Part shown: positions 1 through 8,127 of the stretch, one piece after another
Layout: each line of letters begins with the position of its first letter
Numbering within the stretch: the stretch's first letter is position 1
Assembly: GCA_019411365.1 (NCBI GenBank)
Contig: DXQT01000037.1
Location: 1-26,863 of the forward strand
DNA from: Roseburia sp.
GTDB lineage: Bacteria; Bacillota_A; Clostridia; Lachnospirales; Lachnospiraceae
DNA length: 26,863 nt
Reading direction: 5' to 3'
Made by a program: the position numbers and the translations under genes
Notes under the pieces: model-generated
Told to the model about the DNA's origin: nothing
The model's input: the letters and a program-made list of their open reading frames with translations, nothing else
Database searches by the model: none

Positions 1-52
1 AGAACACCAGCCTTCCAAGCTGGATACGTGGGTTCGATTCCCATCACCCGCT
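1..52 (+). tRNA. tRNA-Gly (anticodon TCC), 3' portion only
   Basis: The window opens inside a tRNA. The anticodon arm reads CCAGC-CTTCCAA-GCTGG, which puts TCC at the anticodon. The T arm GTGGG-TTCGATT-CCCAT follows, then the 3' acceptor strand CACCCGC and discriminator T at 52. The next bases are CTCT, so CCA is not encoded. The 5' acceptor and D arm lie before the window. A terminator follows within 20 nt. Confidence 0.93.
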
Positions 53-68
53 CTCTGTTACAGGTATT

Positions 69-100
69 AAAACTGAGTTCCGATGGAACTCAGTTTTTTT
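69..100 (+). terminator. Intrinsic terminator after tRNA-Gly
   Basis: A perfect ten-base stem (ACTGAGTTCC / GGAACTCAGT) with a GAT loop is followed by seven T residues. It lies 20 nt after the tRNA and fits as its terminator. Confidence 0.85.
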
Positions 101-149
101 AGTATCTGTTATGAGGTGGGGGATTGCACCCGCTTTTTTGTTGCGATGA

Positions 150-515
150 TTAAAAAAACGAGTTCCTAATGGAGCTCGTTTTTTTTAATATTTGCACCTG
201 CTTTTCCGTTACCGCATCATCTAACCAGGTCACATCTGTCACACCGTCGATTTCTCCTAACTTTTCCTTATAAGAAAGCGCCTCCGGCACCGTGACATTG
301 TAGATCAGGACCCTTGCATTTGGGATGCCTCCGTCAAATTCGTCTTCCATGACATCGAGTGCCACCGTCGACGGGGAATCCTCCGGCAGATAAGAGTTCA
401 TATCATAGTTGACTGATACGAACTTCTGCGCCATCGCACAAATGACTGCTATTCCAATGAATACTGCAAAAATGATTTTACGATGACGGATCACCAATTC
501 ATAAAACTTTTCCAC
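150..515 (-). pseudogene. N-terminal remnant of an MMPL/RND-family transporter
   Basis: This 121-residue frame begins like an MMPL/RND efflux permease: a basic start (MEKFYELVIRHRK), one transmembrane helix at about residues 14-30, then the extracellular start NYDMNSYLPEDSPST and a porter-domain-like stretch to GVTDVTWLDD near residue 98. Family members usually run to 700 residues or more. Here homology stops and the last codons read through a terminator hairpin (157-187) to a stop, so most of the protein is missing. The start is GTG, supported by AGGAG seven bases upstream. A TetR-type gene, itself frameshifted, diverges from it. The pair looks like a drug-efflux module and its repressor in decay. 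The membrane-protein reading is firm; the exact subfamily is inferred. Confidence 0.75.
157..187 (-). terminator. Terminator hairpin within the end of the MMPL remnant
   Basis: A stem ACGAGTTCC / GGAGCTCGT with a TAAT loop is flanked by A7 on one side and T8 on the other, so it could stop transcription from either strand. It forms the last codons of the truncated transporter and resembles the tRNA terminator 60 bp away. Confidence 0.7.
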
Positions 516-638
516 ATGCTTTCTCCTTTTTCAAAAAACCTTTCAAACGTTTTCTACTGCTCTCCCTGTATCCTTTTTTCTGATCCCTGCTTTTTCAGTA
601 GATTTTCATTTGTTTTATTTCTGACGGTTGTTTTATAA

Positions 639-745
639 TTGACAACTGTTCGTTTTCTGTATCATAATAACAAATCGTTTTTTTCAACGTACAATTGCAA
701 TGTATATGATAGTTATTTGACAAAAACAGAATAATTGTCTTTTAT
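639..745 (+). promoter_or_regulatory. Divergent control region of the TetR / MMPL pair
   Basis: The 252-bp gap (516-767) holds TTGACA at 639-644 with CATAAT 18 nt later, and a second TTGACA at 717-722. GACAA at 719-723 and TTGTC at 735-739 form an inverted repeat around the second site, and ACAATTGCAATGT near 691-703 is nearly palindromic. These are possible autoregulatory operators. This is inferred, because TetR operators cannot be recognised by sequence alone. Confidence 0.4.
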
Positions 746-767
746 TTTTCGAAAGGACGGAACAATT

Positions 768-1366
768 ATGGAAGAAAAAACAGATTTAAGAATCCGAAAA
801 CCCTACAAGGCACTGTGTGATGCCTTTGTAACTATTTTGGAGAAAAAAAGATTTGACGATCTGACTGTGAATGAGCTTTGTGATGAGGCAACGATCCGGC
901 GCGCTGCGTTCTATAAACATTTTGCAGACAAGTATGATTTCTTTTCTTTTTTTATCCGCCAAAAGCAGGATCAGTTCATCTCACAGGCAAAAGAGAAAAC
1001 TCCCCCAACGGAATTTATGCTTACACGCTCTACCTTAGCCAAAGGTCCATACTCTATTTTAAGGAGCACGAATCACTGATCCAGAATATTTTAAAAAGCG
1101 ACATGTCCGCCTCACCGCTTGATATTTTTAATGAAGAAATACACTCTAATATCTTAAGTAATCTGAAAGAACACCAACAACGCGGCTGCACCTTTTCCGT
1201 ATCCCCGGAACTTCTCGCCTCGTTTCTTTCCGGCGGCATTTTTTCCACGATCCGTAACTCCGTCTTGCAGCCGCAATTATTTAATATCGATACGATCATG
1301 GAAAATATGTCAAAAGTGCTGACCTGTTTAGAAACACTGACGGACCAGAGTACAGAAAATTTTTAG
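768..1366 (+). pseudogene. TetR/AcrR-family regulator, frameshifted
   Basis: From ATG 768 (ribosome site AAAGGAC), the frame gives a typical TetR N-terminus: DLRIRKPYKALCDAF, then the helix-turn-helix FDDLTVNELCDEATIRRAAFY and KHFADKYDFF to about residue 84. Near 1015-1022 the homology moves to another frame. The first frame ends at 1079 in unrelated sequence. The frame that continues, readable from 1022, gives YFKEHESLIQNILKSDMSAS and runs to TAG 1364-1366. A one-base deletion (or equivalent) in about 199 codons explains this. The DNA-binding domain is intact but the ligand/dimer domain would be lost. It diverges from the MMPL stub, its likely former target. A sequencing error is the alternative explanation. 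Confidence 0.8.
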
Positions 1367-1405
1367 TTACTGCTCCCGCATATAGTGTAAACAGTAACAT
1401 TTTTT
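1366..1405 (+). terminator. Terminator after the TetR pseudogene
   Basis: GTTACTG (1366-1372) pairs with CAGTAAC (1392-1398), followed by A and six T residues. It starts on the last base of the stop codon. Confidence 0.7.
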
Positions 1406-1421
1406 AGAAAAACTTCACAAA

Positions 1422-1457
1422 TTGGCACTTTTTTCATTTTTTTATATATGTTATGCT
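1422..1457 (+). promoter_or_regulatory. Probable promoter of the 1497-2141 gene
   Basis: TTGGCA at 1422-1427 is followed 17 nt later by TATATG (1445-1450). An extended -10 alternative, TG-T-TATGCT, lies at 1449-1457. A ribosome site GGAG precedes the ATG at 1497. Confidence 0.45.
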
Positions 1458-1496
1458 AGTGGAAATATGACAAATATTTAGAATTGGAGAAATACC

Positions 1497-2141
1497 ATGG
1501 AAAAAAAGACAGATTTTAAGGCACTTTCGAACAAAGCAAAAGTTCAGTATATCTGGGACTATTACAAACTGCATATTTTATTTGGAGGTGTCATTGCTGC
1601 GATCGTGATTGGTCTGGGATATCATTTTATCACTTACCGCAAGCCGGTACTCAGCGTCATCATGATCAATGTCCAGACAACCAGTGAAAATGCCGAGGCT
1701 GCGTTTGACGAATTTTCTGATGCTACCGGTTATGATAAAAAACAGCAGCCAATCGACGTTTCTGCAAATCTGCAGTTTTCCGATGATCCAAATGCAACAA
1801 CGGACTACAACGACTACATGGTACTTTCCACGATGATCGGTGCCGGCGGCGAGGATCTGTTTTTCGGTACAGGAAGTGTTTACACCGATTATGCCGAAGA
1901 AGGTGCGCTGATGGATCTGCGCACCTATGTTTCGGATGATGTGTTAGAAAAATATAAAGATCATCTGATCTACTCCACCGATGATGGCGAGTCAGAGTCC
2001 TATCCATGTGCGATCGAACTGACCGATAATCGGTGGATCCAGAAATATGGCATTTATGACAGCTGCTACTTTGGTGTTTTCAGCCGCTCCGAGCAGAAAG
2101 ATTACTATACGAAATTTGCGGATTTCCTGCTGAACTACTAA
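1497..2141 (+). CDS. Single-pass membrane protein of unknown function
   Basis: The gene encodes 214 residues and I do not recognise a named family. The N-terminus is cytoplasmic and basic, with an aromatic stretch VQYIWDYYKLHILF (about 17-30) leading into one transmembrane helix at about 31-47. The remainder is acidic and probably outside the cell (for example DDPNATTDYNDY, then EDLFFGTGSVYTDYAEEGALMDLRTYVSDD). That last stretch resembles the way solute-binding proteins read, which is only suggestive. Proteins with a similar 'IWDYYKLHI' start are, from memory, common in Lachnospiraceae. GGAG seven bases before ATG supports the start. It has its own promoter and is convergent with the amylase gene. 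Confidence 0.8.
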   Translation: MEKKTDFKALSNKAKVQYIWDYYKLHILFGGVIAAIVIGLGYHFITYRKPVLSVIMINVQTTSENAEAAFDEFSDATGYDKKQQPIDVSANLQFSDDPNATTDYNDYMVLSTMIGAGGEDLFFGTGSVYTDYAEEGALMDLRTYVSDDVLEKYKDHLIYSTDDGESESYPCAIELTDNRWIQKYGIYDSCYFGVFSRSEQKDYYTKFADFLLNY

Positions 2142-2149
2142 TTGGATTG

Positions 2150-2178
2150 GCAGGCACATTACTGCCTGCTCTGTCCGT
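2150..2178. terminator. Possible bidirectional hairpin between convergent genes
   Basis: GCAGGCA (2150-2156) pairs with TGCCTGC (2163-2169) between the converging ends of the membrane-protein and amylase genes. There is no clean T run on either side, so termination is likely but not certain. Confidence 0.4.
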
Positions 2179-2212
2179 AATTTCTTAAATCTGCCCGGCA
2201 CAGCCTGACATA

Positions 2213-3976
2213 TTATTTCACTATCACCACCGAATATCCCGGCATTGTCAGTGTTCCATCCTGGATCACTGCCTCTTCTGTGCCCGTCAGCAGTACACCG
2301 CCAACTTCAAGATCACTTCCACTCTTTTCCCCGGCTGTGACACCGGATAAATCCACTTCCACACTCTCCGGCGCAAGGTTATAAACCAAAAGCAGTTCGG
2401 AATTGCCATACGTTTTCTTTATCACGCAGACTTTATCATCCGAAACGCTCTCCTCAAAAGTCACGGTTCCACGGGCTATTTCCGGGTACTCATTGCGGTG
2501 TTTTATCGTCTGTTTTACAAACTGGTAAATAGAATTTCCATCTTCCTCCTGTGTTTCGAGCGCACCGTATTTCATTTTTATGGCATCCATATCAGCAGGT
2601 CCCTTGCACATTCCATCGTCTGCGCTATCTTCGCTCCAATACATCGGTGCACGCTTATTTTCATCCTTACCGGAACCCTTCATGCCCAGTTCCTCTCCAT
2701 AATACAGAAAAGCACTTCCAGACATCAACAGATTCATTGCCTGCGCGATCTTTGTCTGTTTTTCACTGTCATCCCCAGAATAATAACCTGCGCCTCGTGC
2801 CATATCATGATTTGTGTAAAATGGTGCATCGATATAGCTGTCACTGTACTGGGAAAGATTATCCTGTAGATTTACCAACGCCTTTCCATAGGAAGATGCC
2901 GAACCATTTTTAAGCACGGAAGTGATCGTTCCGGTGCTGTCCGCAAAAGAAAAATCAAAACAGCTGTCAATACCACTCTCATAGTATTTTGCGTAGGTAT
3001 TCTGATCCGTCCAGACCTCCGCCACGATATAGGCATCCTCTTTTTTCTCTTTTACCATGGAATGAAACCATGACAACACTTCCACATTTTTATCCACACT
3101 TCCGCTGTAATACTCTTTTGCCGCATCCAGGCGGAATCCGTCCACCCCCAGATCAAGCCAGAAGTCTACGATCTTGTCAAATTCATCACGGACTGCCTGA
3201 CTGCCAAGGTTTAAATCCGGCATCTCGCTCCAGAACTGCGCCTCATAATACCAGTCTGTACCATCGAGCTTACTGTAACCGCCCTGCATTTCCTTAGAAA
3301 AATTATAGTAATCCACATAAGGACACTCCGACGCATCCGGCTCTGCTCCCTCCGGCAGGTTTTTCAGGTAATCTGCTGCCGTTTTAAACCATTCATGCTG
3401 GGAGGAAGTATGGTTCATGACAAGATCGATAATGACATTGATTCCCCTCTCATGGCATGCCGCGATCAGATTTTTAAAATCGTCCATCGTACCGTATTCC
3501 GGGTCAATATCACAGTAATCCGTCACATCATATTTATGGTAGGTTGTCGATGGCATGACCGGCATCAGCCAGATTCCGTTACATCCAAGATCCGTATCTG
3601 TCGCCGGATCACCGTCATTGATATAATCTAACTTTTCTGTCAGACCATTCAGATCCCCGATGCCGTCCCCGTCGCTGTCAAAAAAGCTGTACACAAACAC
3701 CTCATACCATGTACGGTAATTATCATCAATGATCTGTTCATCCCCGGTATTGACTTCCTGCATCAGAGAAAGGGCGGTCACTCCCCCCTCCTTCGTGTCA
3801 GCATCTGCATTTTCATCCTGCCCGGCAGAAGCTATGGCTTGATCCGCAGAACTTTCCGTCGCCATTCCATTCGAATTATCCACAGCATTCCCTGATGAAG
3901 CTGTCCCATTTCCACATCCCCCTGCGGAAACTATCAACATACCGGCTAAAACAGCCGCAATGATTCTCTTTTTCAT
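2213..3976 (-). CDS. GH13 alpha-amylase-family lipoprotein
   Basis: This surface lipoprotein glycosidase is expected to hydrolyse alpha-1,4 links in starch or maltodextrin. The start at 3976 is chosen because GAGGA lies 5-6 bases upstream; ATGs at 3988 and 4018 lack this. The 587-residue product has a lipoprotein signal ending at Cys21 (SAGGC), a Ser/Ala/Asp-rich linker to about residue 80, then the GH13 barrel. The conserved regions are present: DLVMNH (184-189), GFRLDAA with nucleophile Asp284, VAEVW with acid/base Glu320, and TNHD with Asp391. The C-terminal beta domain ends near VVIVK. It lies 300 bp after malG and likely belongs to the same regulon. An inverted TGCGCA element ends 15 nt before the start codon. 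The exact GH13 subfamily and product profile are not determined. Confidence 0.93.
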   Translation of the reverse strand: MKKRIIAAVLAGMLIVSAGGCGNGTASSGNAVDNSNGMATESSADQAIASAGQDENADADTKEGGVTALSLMQEVNTGDEQIIDDNYRTWYEVFVYSFFDSDGDGIGDLNGLTEKLDYINDGDPATDTDLGCNGIWLMPVMPSTTYHKYDVTDYCDIDPEYGTMDDFKNLIAACHERGINVIIDLVMNHTSSQHEWFKTAADYLKNLPEGAEPDASECPYVDYYNFSKEMQGGYSKLDGTDWYYEAQFWSEMPDLNLGSQAVRDEFDKIVDFWLDLGVDGFRLDAAKEYYSGSVDKNVEVLSWFHSMVKEKKEDAYIVAEVWTDQNTYAKYYESGIDSCFDFSFADSTGTITSVLKNGSASSYGKALVNLQDNLSQYSDSYIDAPFYTNHDMARGAGYYSGDDSEKQTKIAQAMNLLMSGSAFLYYGEELGMKGSGKDENKRAPMYWSEDSADDGMCKGPADMDAIKMKYGALETQEEDGNSIYQFVKQTIKHRNEYPEIARGTVTFEESVSDDKVCVIKKTYGNSELLLVYNLAPESVEVDLSGVTAGEKSGSDLEVGGVLLTGTEEAVIQDGTLTMPGYSVVIVK

Positions 3977-4033
3977 CTCAGTCCTCATTTCTGCGCATAT
4001 ATGCCTGCGCTTTTTCAATTATGTTAAAGTCAC

Positions 4034-4066
4034 AATAGTGCACCCAAGCTTCCTGATTGCACTATT
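4034..4066. repeat. Inverted repeat upstream of the amylase gene
   Basis: AATAGTGCA (4034-4042) and TGCACTATT (4058-4066) form a perfect nine-base stem with a 15-nt loop. The match extends outward with one bulge (GTCAC / TTGAC). It may be an operator or part of the palindromic composite that fills this gap. Confidence 0.6.
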
Positions 4067-4100
4067 TGACCTCAGCATCCTTCAACTACTCTATTAGAAT

Positions 4101-4134
4101 AAAGAGTCGCTTGCGACTCTTTCGCGCTCGAGCG
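4101..4134. repeat. Two adjacent palindromes in the malG-amylase gap
   Basis: AAAGAGTCGC and GCGACTCTTT (4101-4110, 4113-4122) form a perfect ten-base palindrome. It is followed by the palindrome CGCTCGAGCG (4125-4134). Neither has a terminator-type T tract of useful length. Confidence 0.6.
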
Positions 4135-4188
4135 GTGCTGTTTACAGCTAACTTCTGCTCCGCAAGATGCGCATCCTGCCCGGAGGGC

Positions 4189-4227
4189 TTTTAAATTCAT
4201 AGGACGCAATTTCCTATGAATTTAAAA
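4189..4227. repeat. Perfect 16-bp inverted repeat
   Basis: TTTTAAATTCATAGGA (4189-4204) and TCCTATGAATTTAAAA (4212-4227) are exact inverted copies around a 7-nt loop. The stem is AT-rich and too long and symmetric for an ordinary terminator. It resembles an interspersed palindromic (REP/MITE-like) unit. Confidence 0.7.
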
Positions 4228-4257
4228 AGAGAGCAGAAACAAACCGTCCCTGCTCTC
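4222..4257 (-). terminator. Terminator of the malQEFG operon
   Basis: Read on the minus strand, GAGAGCAG (4257-4250) pairs with CTGCTCTC (4236-4229), followed by TTTTTAAATT. It lies 70 bp after malG and separates the import operon from the amylase gene, although read-through is possible. Confidence 0.7.
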
Positions 4258-4326
4258 CCGGCAGACTTCCCATCTGCCCAATGACACACCAGAATGTGCC
4301 TTCATATTCCATTTGTATCCTGTGGA

Positions 4327-5238
4327 TCAGCCCTTGACAGCTCCGGTCATACCTTCCACATAGAACTTCTGTGTCATTAAGAACAGAATTGCAATCGGAA
4401 TTGATACCACAACTGCACCTGCAGCGAAACAGGTATACCAGCTGTCGATATACTCTTTCTCAAGCATCTTCCAAAGACCAATAGACACCGTATAATACTG
4501 TGCATCTGCACGGCAGATAACTTTACCAAAAATAAAGTCAACCCATGGTCCCATAAAGGATGTTAAAATCGTATATACGATGATCGGCTTACTGAGCGGT
4601 ACAGTAATCTTTGTAAATACATTCCATCTTGTCGCTCCATCGATAATCGCTGCCTCATCCAGCGATTTTGAGATTGTATCAAAAAATCCCTTCGCAACAT
4701 AAAATCCTGCACCGGAACCGGCGGAGAACACGATGATAAGTGCTACACGGATCATTGCACCATCTGCTAAATTAAGTGCTCTTAAAATATAGTACACAGC
4801 GATCATGGACATGAAAGATGGAAACAGACCAATGATCATCGCAATATTCATAAACGGTTTTCTCATCTTAAATCGCATTCTTGACATACTGTATGCCACT
4901 GAAAGTACAAAGATGGTAGAAATGATGCAGGTAAAAATTGCGATCACAAAGGTATTCATAAACATCTTCGGAAAGTTTAAAATACTGGTGTCTGTAAATA
5001 ATTTGATGTAATTATTAAATGTATAGGTTTTCGGGAAAAATGTACTTACATAAGAACCTTTCTCTCCACGGAAACTTGTAAGGATTACCCAGAAAATCGG
5101 GAGAACCCAGATAAATGCCAGTATTGCCAGGAAAATGTGAACAATCACATTTATCACTGTTTTACGGATTTTTGCCGTATTGGGTGCACCACTTTTTTTC
5201 GCAGCCACTGCTGCTGTACTCGTATGTGTCCAGTTCAT
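4327..5238 (-). CDS. malG: Maltodextrin ABC transporter permease MalG
   Basis: This is one of the two membrane subunits of a carbohydrate ABC importer of the MalFG type. The 303-residue protein has a cytoplasmic tail, then about six transmembrane helices starting at VIVHIFLAILAFIWVLPIFW (31-50). The cytoplasmic EAA loop that docks the ATPase reads LDEAAIIDGATRWNVF from about residue 193. The C-terminus ends with EGMTGAVKG, as usual for MalG proteins. Its ATG overlaps the malF stop codon (TAATG), which implies translational coupling. No ATPase gene is in the window, so it probably works with a shared MsmX/MsmK-type ATPase. It is the last gene before a terminator. Confidence 0.94.
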   Translation of the reverse strand: MNWTHTSTAAVAAKKSGAPNTAKIRKTVINVIVHIFLAILAFIWVLPIFWVILTSFRGEKGSYVSTFFPKTYTFNNYIKLFTDTSILNFPKMFMNTFVIAIFTCIISTIFVLSVAYSMSRMRFKMRKPFMNIAMIIGLFPSFMSMIAVYYILRALNLADGAMIRVALIIVFSAGSGAGFYVAKGFFDTISKSLDEAAIIDGATRWNVFTKITVPLSKPIIVYTILTSFMGPWVDFIFGKVICRADAQYYTVSIGLWKMLEKEYIDSWYTCFAAGAVVVSIPIAILFLMTQKFYVEGMTGAVKG

Positions 5239-6620
5239 TACATGAATCCCTCCTCATCTTTATAGGATGCGGTATTGCGATATGTTACCAATGCTACGAT
5301 CGCAAGTACAATAAATGTCATAATACCAATAACAGCACCTAAGTTATAATAGTTCTTATCAACCGTCAGCTTATACAGCCAGGTAACAAGAAGGTCTGTC
5401 TTTCCTGCCGTGGCATCCACCGGAGTAGGATTTCCACCTGACAGAAGGAAGATGACATTGAAGTTATTGATATTTCCCGTAAACTGTGTGATCAGGTACG
5501 GCGTCATAACGAATAACATGTAAGGCAATGTGATCTTAAAGAAAGTCTGTACAGCATTCGCTCCGTCGATCTTTGCTGCCTCATAAAGTTCACCCGGAAT
5601 ATTCTGTAAAATACCAGTTACCTGAAGTAACGTATACGGAATACCTACCCAGAGGTTAATAACAATAACCGTTACTCTTGCCCATGTTGCATTTGAAAAG
5701 AACGGTAATGCGGTATCGATCAGACCATATTTTAATAACAGCGTATTGACGATACCGGTCGGTTGTAACATGGTACGCATGATCAGCAGTGATACGAACT
5801 GCGGTACTGCGATGGAAAGTACAAAACAGAATCTCCAAAATGCCTTTCCTTTTGTCTCCTTACGGTTGATGATAATTGCTAAGATCATACCGAGGATATA
5901 GTTTAATGCGGTTGCTACAATGGCCCAGATCAGTGTCCATCCTAATACGGAATAGAACTGCTTGCCGATGCTGTCACCGAAGTTTAAAATCTTCTTGAAA
6001 TTTGCCAGTCCCACCCAGTCAAATAATACCAGATGATCGTTGACCTTACTGTAGTTCGTGAACGCCATGGTAATGTTATAGATCAGTGGTAAGATCGTAA
6101 AAATTAAAATTCCCATAACCGGCGCTGCCAACAGTAATTTATATAAATTTTGATCTAACAAACTCTTGCAGTCTTCTTTAAAGTTGTTTAAGTGCTTTCC
6201 TGATTTTTCCAGCACTTCCGATTTATAAGAGCTCTTTACGGACTCTCTCCAGACAATGATAAACATTGCTGTAATATAAACTGTTGCCACTCCATACAAC
6301 AGAATCAGTGATGACTGGTCACCTGCTGTATATTCATAAATACTCTTTTTTTCGTTCCATACTTTTTCCTGCTCTCTCCATCCAAGAGATGGCAGCATAG
6401 ATAAATTATAAATTCCTGACTGAATCATGTACCAGATATATGCAGCTTCTACTGCCAGAAACATGATTCCCTTTCCAATTTGTTTATGTGCAATATTTCC
6501 TAAGCCCATAATTAACAGGGAAAGTTTTGTGATTATATTTCCTTTTGCCACCGCATTTGTAACCGTGTACGGTGTTGAAAATTCTTTATTTTTTCCTTTT
6601 TTCATTCCAGCCTTTTTCAC
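5238..6620 (-). CDS. malF: Maltodextrin ABC transporter permease MalF
   Basis: This is the partner permease of MalG, with 460 residues. The N-terminal extension carries a small membrane module (LGNIAHKQIGKGIMFLAVEA near 40-60, further helices to about 124), as in Firmicutes MalF proteins. The core permease follows from about residue 160. The EAA loop starts at about residue 347 (EAAKIDGANAVQTFFKITLP). The start is GTG at 6620, supported by AAAGGAGG eight bases upstream; the next ATG (6605) is too far from that site. It lies 85 nt after malE, and that gap contains two hairpins that may lower its expression relative to malE. Confidence 0.94.
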   Translation of the reverse strand: MKKAGMKKGKNKEFSTPYTVTNAVAKGNIITKLSLLIMGLGNIAHKQIGKGIMFLAVEAAYIWYMIQSGIYNLSMLPSLGWREQEKVWNEKKSIYEYTAGDQSSLILLYGVATVYITAMFIIVWRESVKSSYKSEVLEKSGKHLNNFKEDCKSLLDQNLYKLLLAAPVMGILIFTILPLIYNITMAFTNYSKVNDHLVLFDWVGLANFKKILNFGDSIGKQFYSVLGWTLIWAIVATALNYILGMILAIIINRKETKGKAFWRFCFVLSIAVPQFVSLLIMRTMLQPTGIVNTLLLKYGLIDTALPFFSNATWARVTVIVINLWVGIPYTLLQVTGILQNIPGELYEAAKIDGANAVQTFFKITLPYMLFVMTPYLITQFTGNINNFNVIFLLSGGNPTPVDATAGKTDLLVTWLYKLTVDKNYYNLGAVIGIMTFIVLAIVALVTYRNTASYKDEEGFM

Positions 6621-6656
6621 GTTATGGGCCTCCTTTAAATCTCAATGTAGAAACAT

Positions 6657-6702
6657 CCAGGATGCCCGTCCGGGCACCCTGGGATTTCTATCAGAAGAAA
6701 TC
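6657..6702 (-). promoter_or_regulatory. Twin stem-loops between malE and malF
   Basis: On the minus strand, GATTTCT/AGAAATC (6702-6683) is followed at once by a 12-bp GC-rich stem CCAGGGTGCCCG / CGGGCATCCTGG (6682-6657, one G-U pair). No T tract follows, so this is more likely an mRNA-stabilising or partial attenuation structure than a full terminator. Confidence 0.6.
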
Positions 6703-6705
6703 TTT

Positions 6706-8043
6706 TTACTGTGCAATGTCTGTGTTCATTGTTGTATTCATATCTTCTGTTTTCTCTGCTGCGTTATCAGCTGTGATCTCACCAGCGACCAGTGCTTTAC
6801 CCATGTTCTCAGCCGGTGACCAGTAGTTGCTCATTTCGCTTACTAATGGCTGCATGATAGATGTATCTGTCATAACTTTTGTAACTGCCGTAGCAATTTC
6901 ATCATCTGAGATTGCAATGTTTGTATTTGTAGGAAGGATATTTCTCATATCATAATGATCTTTCTGGGCATCTTCACCTGCAAGGTAAGCCGCTAAAGCC
7001 ATGGAAACCTGCATATTCTCTGTATTTGGATTAACGCCGATTGCTTTAGATCCTATGAAGGATTTCATCTGACCCTCTGTTCCTCCGATATTTACAGTAG
7101 GAAGAGCTGCAACACCCATGTTATCGCCAAGAGCTTCTTTTACAGATTCTGCATCCCATGTACCTGAGAAAATGGCATTAACGCTGCCATCACGTAAACC
7201 GGCAATACCTGCTCCGTCTGCATCATTAATGAAGTTTGGATTCTTGCAAAGGTCTACAAGATACTCAGTAACTGCTGCTGCCTTGTCACCACTAAAATCG
7301 ACACCTGCTGCTGCATCAGTACCATCACCAAATAATGTACATCCGTTTGCTACATAGAAAGCCTGAATATACCAGGAGTTAGATAATGGGAAAGAAACTT
7401 TTCCTTTTTCTAACATGGTATCAAAGCTCTTAATATCATCATCTGAAAATACACTCTTATCATAGTACATGAACCATGTATTTGATGTAAACGGGAATGC
7501 CACTACTGCATCATTGTAAGTAACAGATGCTGTAATAGAATCAGAGTTTGTTGTAGTTACATAGTCAAGATAGCTTCCTCCAAGCTCTGCTAATGCATTT
7601 GCAGATACCAGATCCGGGATGTTATCGTTTGCTAACATATATACATCTGCGGAGTTTTCAACATCCTGTGTAACCGTTGCTTTTGCATCACCCTCTGCAC
7701 ATACACCATAATTGAAAGTGATATCCCAGTTTGGATGAGCTGCATTAAATGCATCACACTCTTTTGCAAGCCAGCCTGTGTCCTGATCTTCCTGTGGACT
7801 CCATACTGTAATTGTACCGGACCATGGCTCATCTTCAGAATCTGCGGCTGCTGCCTCAGTACCTGCTGTCTCTACGGCTGCTGCCTCAGTACCTGCTGTT
7901 TCCTCTGCTGCTGCATCACTTGTTGTGCTGTTGTCTGCTGCTGCATCGCTTCCAGCATTGTTTGCGGCTTTGTTTCCGCATCCTGCTGCCATGGTTGTCA
8001 TCATAGCTGCTACCATTAATAATGACACTGCTTTCTTTTTCAT
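6706..8043 (-). CDS. malE: Maltodextrin-binding lipoprotein MalE
   Basis: This extracellular solute-binding protein of the ABC importer is lipid-anchored. The start at 8043 is chosen because AGGAGAGG lies six bases upstream; the frame's earlier ATG (8115) has no such site. The 445-residue product has a lipoprotein signal with Cys22 (MAAGC), an Ala/Thr/Glu linker containing a tandem duplication (about residues 48-67), then a family-1 binding-protein fold beginning EPWSGTITVWSPQEDQ. The segment DDIKSFDTMLEKGKVSFPLSNSWY is also typical of MalE-type binding proteins. It follows malQ by 84 nt and precedes malF. Maltodextrin as ligand is inferred from the neighbours. Confidence 0.93.
   Translation of the reverse strand: MKKKAVSLLMVAAMMTTMAAGCGNKAANNAGSDAAADNSTTSDAAAEETAGTEAAAVETAGTEAAAADSEDEPWSGTITVWSPQEDQDTGWLAKECDAFNAAHPNWDITFNYGVCAEGDAKATVTQDVENSADVYMLANDNIPDLVSANALAELGGSYLDYVTTTNSDSITASVTYNDAVVAFPFTSNTWFMYYDKSVFSDDDIKSFDTMLEKGKVSFPLSNSWYIQAFYVANGCTLFGDGTDAAAGVDFSGDKAAAVTEYLVDLCKNPNFINDADGAGIAGLRDGSVNAIFSGTWDAESVKEALGDNMGVAALPTVNIGGTEGQMKSFIGSKAIGVNPNTENMQVSMALAAYLAGEDAQKDHYDMRNILPTNTNIAISDDEIATAVTKVMTDTSIMQPLVSEMSNYWSPAENMGKALVAGEITADNAAEKTEDMNTTMNTDIAQ
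7845..7899 (-). repeat. In-frame 30-bp tandem duplication in the MalE linker
   Basis: A 25-base sequence at 7845-7869 recurs exactly at 7875-7899, a 30-bp period. It duplicates ten residues (ETAGTEAAA units) in the flexible linker between the lipid anchor and the binding domain. Confidence 0.85.
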
Positions 8044-8127
8044 TTTTTTCCTCTCCTTTTCTTTTTCCCAAAAAGTTTTCATGAACTTTGTTTTTATATA
8101 AAATGCAATCTGCACTTTATAACATAA

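Noticed and set aside
121..219. Near-duplicate TTGCACC(C/T)GCTTTT stretches at 125-150 and 191-219, and an ACCCGCT match to the tRNA end
   Set aside because: Only about 70 percent similar and short; the tRNA match is seven bases, too little to claim an attachment site or duplication.
4019..4326. Riboswitch or small RNA in the malG-amylase gap
   Set aside because: The stems are independent palindromes; no known riboswitch core could be recognised.
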